This document shows positions 25,591-31,897 of a stretch of DNA of 31,897 nt, piece after piece (position 1 is the stretch's first letter; each line of letters begins with the position of its first letter). The notes beneath the pieces are model-generated. The model was not told the origin of the DNA. It did no database searches and saw only the letters and a list, made by a program, of their open reading frames with translations. The position numbers and the translations under genes are program-made. Origin of the DNA: JBJXFY01 sp046155815 (lineage in GTDB: Bacteria > Verrucomicrobiota > Verrucomicrobiia > Limisphaerales > CAIMTB01); assembly GCA_046155815.1 (NCBI GenBank), contig JBJXFY010000063.1, positions 1 to 31,897 of the forward strand. The letters are read 5' to 3'.

Positions 25591-26082
25591 ATGTCCCTCG
25601 TCGTTTCCCTGCCCGCCGTCCATCGCGGCGCGGTACACCTTTCGGGCCGGTTGCCGCCGGCTGAGTTCGACTTTGATCCGCACGACCCGCTGGTGCGTGC
25701 CGCCGGACCGCTGGAGTACAATCTGAGGGCGGAACTGGTCGGCACGGAAGTCCTGGTACGCGGCCGGCTGCACCTGCCGCTGGAGCTGTCCTGCGCCCGT
25801 TGCCTGAAGCCCTTCGCCGGGGCGGTGGACCTGCCGGATTACACCCTGCTCGTCCCGCTGGAAGGCGAGGATGCGGTGCCCGTGTTGAACGAGTCGGTCG
25901 CCTTGACGCCATTTTTGCGCGAGGATAGCCTGCTGTCCTTGCCGACCCACCCGGTGTGCGGCGAGACATGCGACGGGTCGCCGGTACGGTCCCAGCCCGG
26001 GAAGGCTGGCTTGTCCGGAGCGGCACCGGTGGAGGCTCAGGCCTCGCCGTGGGCCGCCCTCGCCAATCTGAAACTTGACTAA
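25591..26082 (+). CDS. DUF177 (YceD) family protein
   Basis: A 163-residue YceD/DUF177 protein. The family nearly always precedes rpmF and has been linked to 23S rRNA metabolism in E. coli and chloroplasts; its exact role is unsettled. Features: LPLELSCARCLKPF, with the conserved CxxC, an acidic LVPLEGEDAVPV segment, and a second pair PVCGETCDG that may complete a metal site. ATG 25591 is chosen; the frame opens earlier at 25513 inside coaD. It lies four bases after coaD and 5 bases before rpmF. Confidence 0.88.
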   Translation: MSLVVSLPAVHRGAVHLSGRLPPAEFDFDPHDPLVRAAGPLEYNLRAELVGTEVLVRGRLHLPLELSCARCLKPFAGAVDLPDYTLLVPLEGEDAVPVLNESVALTPFLREDSLLSLPTHPVCGETCDGSPVRSQPGKAGLSGAAPVEAQASPWAALANLKLD

Positions 26083-26087
26083 TTTTT

Positions 26088-26276
26088 ATGGGTGTACCGA
26101 AGCGTAAACCGTCCCACAGCCGGCAGCGTATGCGCCGGGCCTACAACAGTGTGCTGCGCCTGCCGCAGCTCGGCACCTGCCCCCAGTGCAGCGCGCCGTA
26201 CCAGTCTCACCGCGTCTGCCCCGCCTGCGGCTTCTACAAGGGCCGCCAGGTGCTGACGGTCAACGCGTTGGCCTGA
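26088..26276 (+). CDS. rpmF: 50S ribosomal protein L32
   Basis: 62 residues: MGVPKRKPSHSRQRMRRAY, the L32 start, then a zinc-ribbon pair, TCPQCSAPYQSHRVCPACGF, with all four cysteines. The C-terminus is slightly longer than in E. coli. There is no Shine-Dalgarno: the ATG follows a TAATTTTT stretch, an AT-rich unstructured leader that may favour initiation. A strong terminator follows within 17 bases of the stop. Confidence 0.97.
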   Translation: MGVPKRKPSHSRQRMRRAYNSVLRLPQLGTCPQCSAPYQSHRVCPACGFYKGRQVLTVNALA

Positions 26277-26292
26277 GCCTCCATCCCGCACG

Positions 26293-26323
26293 GCGCGGCG
26301 GTGTTCCACCGCCGCGCTTTTTT
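26293..26323 (+). terminator. Intrinsic terminator between rpmF and plsX
   Basis: A perfect 10-bp stem (GCGCGGCGGT, 26293-26302, with ACCGCCGCGC, 26308-26317), a 5-base loop and six T residues. It ends 5 bases before the plsX ATG, so it may act as an attenuator rather than an absolute stop. Confidence 0.92.
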
Positions 26324-26328
26324 CGTCT

Positions 26329-27351
26329 ATGCGCCTCGCGATGGACGTCATGGGCGGTGACCGCGGACCTCGCGCGGTCCTCGAAGGCGTCGCTCTCGCC
26401 CTGCGTTCGCCCGGCACGGAGACCCTGCGGGAAGTCCATCTGGTTGGCCGTCGCGACGACATCGAGCCCGCCCTGCGCGGCCTCGGCCTGTCCGACCCCC
26501 GGCTTCGCGTCTTCCCCGCCGCCGAGGTGCTGACCATGGAGGACAAGCCCACGGAGGCGCTCCGGCGCAAGAAGGATGCCTCGATGTTCCGGGCCATCGA
26601 GCTGGTCCGCGACGGCGCGGCCGAGGCCGTGCTGTCCCTCGGCAACACGGGCGCCCTCTTCGCCGCCGCCACCATCCGCCTGCGGCCAGTACCCGGCGTT
26701 GAACGTGCCGCCATCGCCGCCGTGCTGCCGACCGAGACGAGCGAATTTGTCCTGCTGGACGCCGGGGCCAACTTGGAGTGCAAGCCGGTGCATCTCCTTC
26801 AATTCGCCCTCATGGGCGAGATCTATGCCCGCGAGATCCTTGGCAAGCCCAGTCCCCGCGTCGGCGTTCTCAGCAACGGCACCGAGGACGGCAAGGGCAC
26901 CGAACTCACCCGCGCTGCCCTTGAGCTCTGTCGCCAGTCCGGCCTGAACTTCCTCGGCCACGTCGAGGGTCATGACCTCTTCGCCGACCGCGTGGACGTG
27001 GCGGTCACGGACGGCTTCACCGGCAACATCGTCCTCAAGACTGCGGAAAGCCTTGGCAAGGCCATCAACCGGATTCTCAGGACCGAACTTACCCGCAGCC
27101 CGCTTCGAATGTCCGGTGCCTGGCTGGCACGGGGCGCCTTCCGGCAGCTCCGCCAACGCATGAATCCCGACAGCTACGGCGGCGCCCCGCTGCTCGGCCT
27201 CAACGGCGTCGTCATCAAGATTCACGGCTCCGCCGGCCCCGGCGTGGTGGCCAATGCCATCCGCCAGAGCGCCTCGGCCGTGGGGCACCGCCTGGATGAC
27301 CTCATCGCCGCCCGCGTCGCCCCGCCGCCCGCCTCCCCAGCCGCCGCATGA
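26329..27351 (+). CDS. plsX: Phosphate acyltransferase PlsX
   Basis: Converts acyl-ACP and phosphate to acyl-phosphate, the donor for PlsY in phospholipid synthesis; a peripheral membrane enzyme. It starts with the family signature MRLAMDVMGGDRGPRAVLEG. Later blocks VLSLGNTGALFAAATI, FVLLDAGANLECKP and VAVTDGFTGNIVLKTAE are typical. It has 340 residues, the standard length. The signature fixes the start at 26329, only 5 bases past the terminator's T run, with no ribosome-binding site visible between them. The stop overlaps the fabH ATG by four bases (ATGA). Confidence 0.95.
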   Translation: MRLAMDVMGGDRGPRAVLEGVALALRSPGTETLREVHLVGRRDDIEPALRGLGLSDPRLRVFPAAEVLTMEDKPTEALRRKKDASMFRAIELVRDGAAEAVLSLGNTGALFAAATIRLRPVPGVERAAIAAVLPTETSEFVLLDAGANLECKPVHLLQFALMGEIYAREILGKPSPRVGVLSNGTEDGKGTELTRAALELCRQSGLNFLGHVEGHDLFADRVDVAVTDGFTGNIVLKTAESLGKAINRILRTELTRSPLRMSGAWLARGAFRQLRQRMNPDSYGGAPLLGLNGVVIKIHGSAGPGVVANAIRQSASAVGHRLDDLIAARVAPPPASPAAA

Positions 27352-28385
27352 ACGACCTCCCGCCCGCCCCGTTCACCAACCCCCGCGCCCGTCATGGCTT
27401 TCAGGGCCGCACCTGCTCGATCACCGGGGTCGGCTCCTACCTCCCCGACCGTGTCCTCACCAACGCCGATCTCGAGCGGATGGTCGAGACCACCGACGAT
27501 TGGATCACCACGCGCACCGGCATCAAGGAGCGCCGCCTCGCCGCCCCGGACGAGGCCACGTCCGACCTCGCCGCCGCCGCCGCCCGCCGCGCGATGGAAA
27601 TGGCCGGCGTCACGGCCGAACAGATTGACCTCATCATCGTCGCCACGATCACGCCGGACATGCTCTTCCCATCCACCGCGTGCCTCGTGCAACGCAAGCT
27701 CGGCGCCCGCCGCGCCGCCGCTTTCGACCTCGAGGCCGCCTGTTCCGGCTTCATCTACGGCCTCGAGATCGGCCAGCAGTTCATCACCTCCCGCACCTAC
27801 GACACCGTGCTCGTGATCGGGGCGGAGAAGCTCTCCACCATCATTGACTGGAAGGACCGCAACACCTGCGTCCTGTTCGGCGACGGCGCGGGCGCGGCCA
27901 TTCTGCAGAACCGCCCCCGCTCCCACGGCCTTCTCACCGCCTGCATGGGCGCCGACGGCGACAAGGCCGACCTGCTCTCGATGCCCGCCGGCGGCAGCCG
28001 CATCCCCGCCACGCCCGAGTCCGTCACGTCGCGCCTGCACTTCCTGCGCATGGACGGCAAGGAGACCTTCAAGAGCGCCGTCAACGCCATGCTCACCGCC
28101 GCCCAGGAGGCGCTGCTCCGGTGCAATCTCGACATCGCCGCCATCAAGTGCGTCATCCCCCACCAGGCCAACCGCCGCATCATTGACGCCGTGGCCGACC
28201 GCCTCGGGGCCGGCCCGGAGAAGGTTTTCGTGAACCTCGACCGTTACGGCAACACCTCCGCCGCCTCGGTCGCCATCGCCCTCGATGAGGCCGTGCGTAC
28301 CGGCCGCATCCAGCGCGGTGACCTCGTGCTGCTGGTCGTCTTCGGGGCCGGGCTGACCTGGGGCGCGGCGGTCATCGAATGGTGA
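27348..28385 (+). CDS. fabH: 3-oxoacyl-ACP synthase III (KAS III)
   Basis: Condenses acetyl-CoA with malonyl-ACP to begin fatty acid synthesis. The catalytic triad is intact: Cys in FDLEAACSGFIYGLE, His in CVIPHQANRRII, Asn in RYGNTSAASVAIAL. The opening ITGVGSYLPDRVLTN and the end VVFGAGLTWGAAVIEW are standard. At 345 residues it has an N-terminal leader of about 20 residues longer than E. coli FabH. It is coupled to plsX by a 4-base overlap. Confidence 0.96.
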   Translation: MNDLPPAPFTNPRARHGFQGRTCSITGVGSYLPDRVLTNADLERMVETTDDWITTRTGIKERRLAAPDEATSDLAAAAARRAMEMAGVTAEQIDLIIVATITPDMLFPSTACLVQRKLGARRAAAFDLEAACSGFIYGLEIGQQFITSRTYDTVLVIGAEKLSTIIDWKDRNTCVLFGDGAGAAILQNRPRSHGLLTACMGADGDKADLLSMPAGGSRIPATPESVTSRLHFLRMDGKETFKSAVNAMLTAAQEALLRCNLDIAAIKCVIPHQANRRIIDAVADRLGAGPEKVFVNLDRYGNTSAASVAIALDEAVRTGRIQRGDLVLLVVFGAGLTWGAAVIEW

Positions 28386-28464
28386 GGCGGTCGGGTTGAA
28401 TCTTTTCCCGCTTGCAGCCGTCCGCCTCGTTGGCCTAGTCCACCGGGCAATTCGTCTCCGAACC

Positions 28465-28854
28465 ATGAAAAAACTGCTCCTCGCCTCCGCCATCATCACC
28501 GCATTTCTTGTCCGCGCCGCCGACGTGGACGTTTCCAAGCTACCTCCCGCCGCAACCACCACCGGCGTGACGTTTGATAAGGACATCAAGCCCCTCTTCG
28601 AGAAATCCTGTGTCAAATGCCACGGCCCCGAGAAGCAGAAGGGCAAGCTCCGCCTTGACTCCCTCGAGTGGACCCTCAAGGGCGCGGACGGCGAGGACGT
28701 GCTGAACAAGGGCAAGAGCGGCGAGAGCGAGCTGGTGCATTCCATCGCCCGCCTCGACGAGGACACCGCCATGCCGCCCGAGGGCAAGGGCGACCCGCTG
28801 ACCAAGGAGGAGGTTGGCCTCGTCCGCGCCTGGATTGACCAGGGAGCGAAGTAA
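28465..28854 (+). CDS. Exported c-type cytochrome domain protein (PSCyt1-like)
   Basis: 129 residues from ATG 28465, with a short signal peptide (MKKLLLASAIITAFLVRAA). It carries one heme-binding motif, SCVKCHGPEKQKGKL, preceded by VTFDKDIKPLFEKS, and a likely axial-ligand methionine in AMPPEGKGDPL. This pattern is that of the planctomycete cytochrome C (PSCyt1) domain, usually the N-terminal module of large DUF1553/DUF1549 proteins; here it stands alone. Probably a small periplasmic electron carrier or heme sensor; partner unknown. It is followed by a clear terminator. Confidence 0.9.
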   Translation: MKKLLLASAIITAFLVRAADVDVSKLPPAATTTGVTFDKDIKPLFEKSCVKCHGPEKQKGKLRLDSLEWTLKGADGEDVLNKGKSGESELVHSIARLDEDTAMPPEGKGDPLTKEEVGLVRAWIDQGAK

Positions 28855-28871
28855 CTCCTTCCGGCGAGCAG

Positions 28872-28903
28872 GCCCGGCACCGCGCTGCGTTGCCGGGCTT
28901 TTT
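28872..28903 (+). terminator. Intrinsic terminator after the cytochrome gene
   Basis: A perfect 8-bp stem GCCCGGCA (28872-28879) with TGCCGGGC (28891-28898), an 11-base loop and five T residues. Confidence 0.88.
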
Positions 28904-28956
28904 CCTGTCCGGCCGCCGGGCTTGCGGCGGGCATCCCATTTTCACATCGTCCCGCG

Positions 28957-29124
28957 GTGAACGCCGAAACCCTCCGGGAACTGATCCGCAAGCCTCCCCT
29001 TGCGCCGTTCCACATCCGGATGGACAACGGCCGCTTCCACATCCTCGGCATTCCGCACATCTCGGCGGTCAGCGTGCGGGAAACCGTGCGCGCTGCCACC
29101 GGTCCGTCCCCGGCGGCGGCATGA
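28957..29124 (+). CDS. Small hypothetical protein coupled to thyA
   Basis: A 55-residue frame from GTG 28957: MNAETLRELIRKPPLAPFHI, then RMDNGRFHILGIPHISAVSV. The pattern L-x-x-L-I-x-K-P-x-x-P-F-x-I-x-M-x-[DN]-G-R resembles a small family, common as I recall in Planctomycetota and Verrucomicrobiota, that normally continues for another 25-40 residues with a second conserved half. Here the second half is missing, and the TGA overlaps the thyA ATG (29121-29124). It may be a truncated gene kept as a translational leader. Function unknown. Confidence 0.6.
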   Translation: MNAETLRELIRKPPLAPFHIRMDNGRFHILGIPHISAVSVRETVRAATGPSPAAA

Positions 29125-29918
29125 AGGCCTACCTCGACCTCCTCCGCCTCGTGCTTGATCACGGCCGCTTCAAGGCCGACCGCACGGGCACGGGTACGTA
29201 TTCACTCTTTGGTGCGCAGGCACGCTTCGACCTCCGCGCCGGCTTTCCGCTGGTGACCACGAAAAAGGTCCACCTGAAGAGCATCATTCATGAGCTGCTC
29301 TGGTTCATCCGCGGAGACACCAACGTCCGCTGGCTCCAGGAGCGCGGCGTGACCATCTGGGACGAATGGGCGGACAAGGGAACCGGCGACCTCGGCCGCG
29401 TGTATGGCGCGCAATGGACGGACTGGCGCGCCCCGGACGGCCGCTCGATCAACCAGCTCGGGAATGTCGTGCAGGAGATCCGGAGAAACCCCGACAGCCG
29501 CCGGCTCATCGTGTCCGCGTGGAACCCGGGCGAGCTGCACCGGATGAAGCTGCCCCCCTGCCACGCCTTCTTTCAGTTCTACGTGAGTGAAGGCGAACTC
29601 AGTTGCCAGCTCTACCAGCGCAGCGCCGACCTCTTTCTCGGCGTGCCCTTCAACATCGCCAGCTACGCGCTGCTCACCCTCATGGTCGCGCAAATCACCG
29701 GCCTGAAGCCCGGCGAGTTCATCCATACCTTCGGCGACCTGCACATTTACTCGAATCACCTCGAACAGGTGAGGCTCCAGCTTGGTCGCGCGCCCCGTGC
29801 GCTGCCGGTCCTGAAGCTCAACCCCGCCCGGCGCGAACTCGGTGAGTTCGTGTATGAGGATTTCACGCTCGAAGGCTACGATCCCCATCCCGCCATCAAG
29901 GCGCCGGTGGCGGTGTGA
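29121..29918 (+). CDS. thyA: Thymidylate synthase
   Basis: Methylates dUMP to dTMP with 5,10-methylenetetrahydrofolate. 265 residues, matching the short form. Motifs: DRTGTGTYSLFG, ELLWFIRGDTNVRWL, the active-site cysteine in KLPPCHAFFQFYV, QLYQRSADLFLGVPFNIASY, and HIYSNHLEQV. The ATG at 29121 overlaps the small upstream gene by four bases. The stop overlaps the GTG start of folA by four bases. Confidence 0.97.
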   Translation: MKAYLDLLRLVLDHGRFKADRTGTGTYSLFGAQARFDLRAGFPLVTTKKVHLKSIIHELLWFIRGDTNVRWLQERGVTIWDEWADKGTGDLGRVYGAQWTDWRAPDGRSINQLGNVVQEIRRNPDSRRLIVSAWNPGELHRMKLPPCHAFFQFYVSEGELSCQLYQRSADLFLGVPFNIASYALLTLMVAQITGLKPGEFIHTFGDLHIYSNHLEQVRLQLGRAPRALPVLKLNPARRELGEFVYEDFTLEGYDPHPAIKAPVAV

Positions 29919-30418
29919 GGCTCATGAACGCCATCGCCGCCATGTCCTGCAACCGCGTCATTGGCGCGGGCGGGAAGATCCCGTGGCATCTGCCGGAGGA
30001 CTTCCGCTGGTTCAAGCAGGTCACGATGGGCGGCACGCTCATCATGGGCCGGAAGACCTTTGAGTCCATCGGACGCCCGCTGCCGGGGCGTGTCACGGTC
30101 GTACTGACTCGAAGTGATTGGCGGCATCCCGGCGTGGAAACCTGCCCTGATCCGAAGTCACTCCCCCTTTCGCGGCTGCCGGCGCCGCACTTCGTCTGCG
30201 GCGGCGCGGAGATCTACCGGCAGCTGCTCTCCTGCTGCGACGCGCTCTATCTCACGCACGTGAAACGCGAGGTGGCCGGGGACGCCTTGTTCCCCCCGTT
30301 CGAGGAACGCTTCGAGCTGGTCGGGAAGCTCCGCGAGACGCCGGAGTTCGACATCCTGCACTACCGGAACCGGGTGCCCCGCCCGCTCACGGATTCGGCG
30401 GCGGCACCGGCTGGGTGA
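29915..30418 (+). CDS. folA: Dihydrofolate reductase
   Basis: Regenerates tetrahydrofolate consumed by thymidylate synthase. 167 residues from GTG 29915 (overlapping thyA as GTGA), or 164 from ATG 29924. Motifs: AIAAMSCNRVIGAGGKIPWH, LPEDFRWFKQVTMGG with the catalytic acid, IMGRKTFESIGRPLPGR, and FVCGGAEIYRQLL. The last ~10 codons overlap, in antisense, the end of the following minus-strand gene by 32 bases. The C-terminal Ala/Pro tail (SAAAPAG) comes from this overlap. Confidence 0.96.
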   Translation: MRLMNAIAAMSCNRVIGAGGKIPWHLPEDFRWFKQVTMGGTLIMGRKTFESIGRPLPGRVTVVLTRSDWRHPGVETCPDPKSLPLSRLPAPHFVCGGAEIYRQLLSCCDALYLTHVKREVAGDALFPPFEERFELVGKLRETPEFDILHYRNRVPRPLTDSAAAPAG

Positions 30419-31802
30419 GCGCTCCGTCGGGGGCTTCGTCGCCTGCCGTCACATCTTCGTTCACAAGCACCACGTCGCCTCCGGCCGGCCCGCCCGGCGG
30501 CGCGACGATGACCTGCACGCCAGGAGGCACGGTTCCGGCCGCCGCGGCGGGCCGGTCGGACAGGTTGTTGAGCCAGTAGCCGCCATGGTTCTTCCGAAGC
30601 GAGCCCAGCCCCTTTTCGCCCAGCCGGGCCGTGAGCTCCCTTTCCGTCTCCTGCTGGATGGCCGCCAGCGCGGCGGTGCGCTGCTCGGCGCTGAGCGCGG
30701 CGTCGCCGCGGATGCGGCCCGCCTCCGCCTCCGCGGCCTGCTTCACCTCCCACAGGGCACGTGCGCCGGCGTCGTCGAGGCCCTGCCGCTCCGCGACCTT
30801 GCTGAGCGACTGCCAGGCGAAGTCCTGCACGCGTTCGTAGTCCGCGTAGCGTTCCTCCCCGAGCAGTTGCTTCAGGCCCTCGTTCAGCTTCGCCTGGGCC
30901 TCATTGCGGGCCTGCATCTGCTCCTCGTCCGCGCCGCCGAACATCGGGCCGAACTCCTCGTCGAAGCCGCGCCGCAGCTCGAAGACTCGGCGGAACTCGT
31001 CCTCGGTGGGCTCGAACCCGTTCAATGAAAACCGCATCTGCATCGCCGTCTCCGACATGCGCAGCTCGTAGTCGGCGAACTCCTCCGGCGACAACAGGCC
31101 GCGGATGACCTCGCGCTTCTCGCGGTTCAGGTCGCGCATGGCCTTGCCGTCCTCCTCGTCCATATGGCCGCCCGTGAACATCTTCGCCTGCCGGGCACCG
31201 AACTCCTGCTCCAGTTCGAGCAGCCGCGCGCGCTTCTCCGCCGGGAGGAAGTCCAGCATCGAGTCAAAGGGGTTCATCATCGCCGCGACGATCTCCTCGG
31301 GCTTTTCCGCGATGTCCACGCCGAGCAGCTCCTTCAGCAGCGCGCGCTTCTCCTGGTTCAGCGCTTGCCGCTGCCTGAGCTGCCCGGGGTCCGGCATGGC
31401 CTCCGCGAAGACGTTCATCCCGGTCTTCCAGTACTCGAACTTCTTCCGCGCCGGGGCGAGCTGCTTCGCGCGCTCGGCAAACAGCTTGCCCACGTCGGCG
31501 ACGATGATGTCGCGGATGGTCTCCTCCGGGCAGCCGACGGCACGGAGGTTGGCGATGTAGCGGCGGTAGTCCGAGGACTCGACCTGCCGCCAGTCGAAGG
31601 CCTTCCCGGCGGGCGCGGCCGGAATGGCCTTCGCGGGCGGCGGCGGTTCGGCCGGCGCTGCCGTCATCACCGGCTCGGCCGCCTCCGGCGTCAGGACCGC
31701 TGCCGGCGCGGGCGCCTTCGCGCGCGACCAGGCGATCCACGCTGCCGGCACGGCGAGGGCGTTCACGGCGACGGAGAGAATGAGCCAGGTTCGGACGTTC
31801 AT
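30387..31802 (-). CDS. Membrane-anchored helical hypothetical protein
   Basis: 471 residues from ATG 31802, opening with a membrane anchor (MNVRTWLILSVAVNALAVPA) and an Ala/Pro linker. The rest is mostly charged helix. A motif recurs: GLLSPEEFADYELRMSE and LLGEERYADYERVQDF, resembling the LTxxQ-like repeats of periplasmic Spy/CpxP-type proteins, which I mention only as an analogy. A Met-rich stretch (MFGGADEEQMQARNEA) lies between. The C-terminal 60 residues are Gly/Pro-rich. No enzyme motif. The gene is convergent with folA, with 32 bases of 3' overlap and no terminator between them. Confidence 0.78.
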   Translation of the reverse strand: MNVRTWLILSVAVNALAVPAAWIAWSRAKAPAPAAVLTPEAAEPVMTAAPAEPPPPAKAIPAAPAGKAFDWRQVESSDYRRYIANLRAVGCPEETIRDIIVADVGKLFAERAKQLAPARKKFEYWKTGMNVFAEAMPDPGQLRQRQALNQEKRALLKELLGVDIAEKPEEIVAAMMNPFDSMLDFLPAEKRARLLELEQEFGARQAKMFTGGHMDEEDGKAMRDLNREKREVIRGLLSPEEFADYELRMSETAMQMRFSLNGFEPTEDEFRRVFELRRGFDEEFGPMFGGADEEQMQARNEAQAKLNEGLKQLLGEERYADYERVQDFAWQSLSKVAERQGLDDAGARALWEVKQAAEAEAGRIRGDAALSAEQRTAALAAIQQETERELTARLGEKGLGSLRKNHGGYWLNNLSDRPAAAAGTVPPGVQVIVAPPGGPAGGDVVLVNEDVTAGDEAPDGALTQPVPPPNP

Positions 31803-31852
31803 GGCGGCTGCAGGCTGATTGGACCCAGCAGGTCCGGCAACGTTCGATCCCC

Positions 31853-31872
31853 GGCTGGCCGCCCGGCCAGCC
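31853..31872. repeat. Small perfect hairpin upstream of the last gene
   Basis: GGCTGGCC and GGCCAGCC form an 8-bp stem with a GCCC loop, 50 bases upstream of the minus-strand start. It could be an operator or an intergenic repeat. An ATG at 31891 (+) may begin the next gene, outside the window. Confidence 0.45.
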
Positions 31873-31897
31873 ACCGCTAACCTCGTCCTGATGCGCG

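Overview
This is a GC-rich (about 70% by eye) bacterial chromosomal segment, most likely from the phylum Verrucomicrobiota. That placement is inference. It rests on a Planctomycete/Verrucomicrobia-type single-heme cytochrome domain (C-x-x-C-H followed by M-P-P), a futalosine-pathway MqnA, several large exported proteins of unrecognised families, many genes with no clear Shine-Dalgarno sequence, and a REP-associated tyrosine transposase (RAYT) with palindromic intergenic repeats. I see no rRNA, tRNA, CRISPR array, prophage or intact insertion sequence.

Layout. Positions 83-5485 (+) hold an exported hypothetical protein, a short adenylate kinase, fmt, a LysR regulator, a YggU-type protein, an EamA transporter whose last codons lie in a nested palindromic repeat, and an Rrf2 regulator. 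A DUF255/thioredoxin protein (5488-7668, -) diverges from an exported CehA/McbA-type PHP metallohydrolase (7773-10046, +). Positions 10.05-13.34 kb are an accessory, decayed island. It contains a RAYT pseudogene split by two palindromic insertions, a visibly AT-richer single-pass membrane protein gene with protein-like sequence beyond its TGA stop, a truncated TIR-domain gene carrying a third copy of the same palindrome, and several other hairpin repeats. From 13.34 to 16.74 kb (-) lie aguA, mqnA, and an overlapping sbtA-sbtB-like pair (bicarbonate transporter and PII-like regulator). From 16.87 kb onward nearly everything is on the + strand: an exported hypothetical protein; a translationally coupled GT2 / VTT membrane protein / GT39 operon; FecR and a CHASE2-adenylate cyclase separated by a strong terminator; coaD, yceD (DUF177), rpmF, plsX and fabH; a cytochrome-domain protein; a 55-codon ORF; thyA; and folA. 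The window closes with a minus-strand membrane-anchored protein whose 3' end overlaps folA by 32 bases.

How the genes fit together. rpmF-plsX-fabH is the classical ribosomal-protein/fatty-acid cluster. thyA-folA form the thymidylate/folate cycle. GT2-VTT-GT39 looks like a complete polyprenyl-phosphate-sugar route: make the lipid-linked sugar, possibly flip it, then transfer it. FecR plus CHASE2-cyclase suggests envelope sensing coupled to cAMP. sbtA-sbtB would link bicarbonate uptake to adenyl-nucleotide signals.

The most unusual material is in the island. The RAYT reading frame can be rebuilt by removing two inverted-repeat insertions of the same palindrome family, and a third copy sits at a probable deletion point in the TIR gene. 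Also notable are two intrinsic terminators placed 5 and about 16 bases upstream of the next co-directional start codon (plsX and the cyclase), leaving no obvious room for a promoter.
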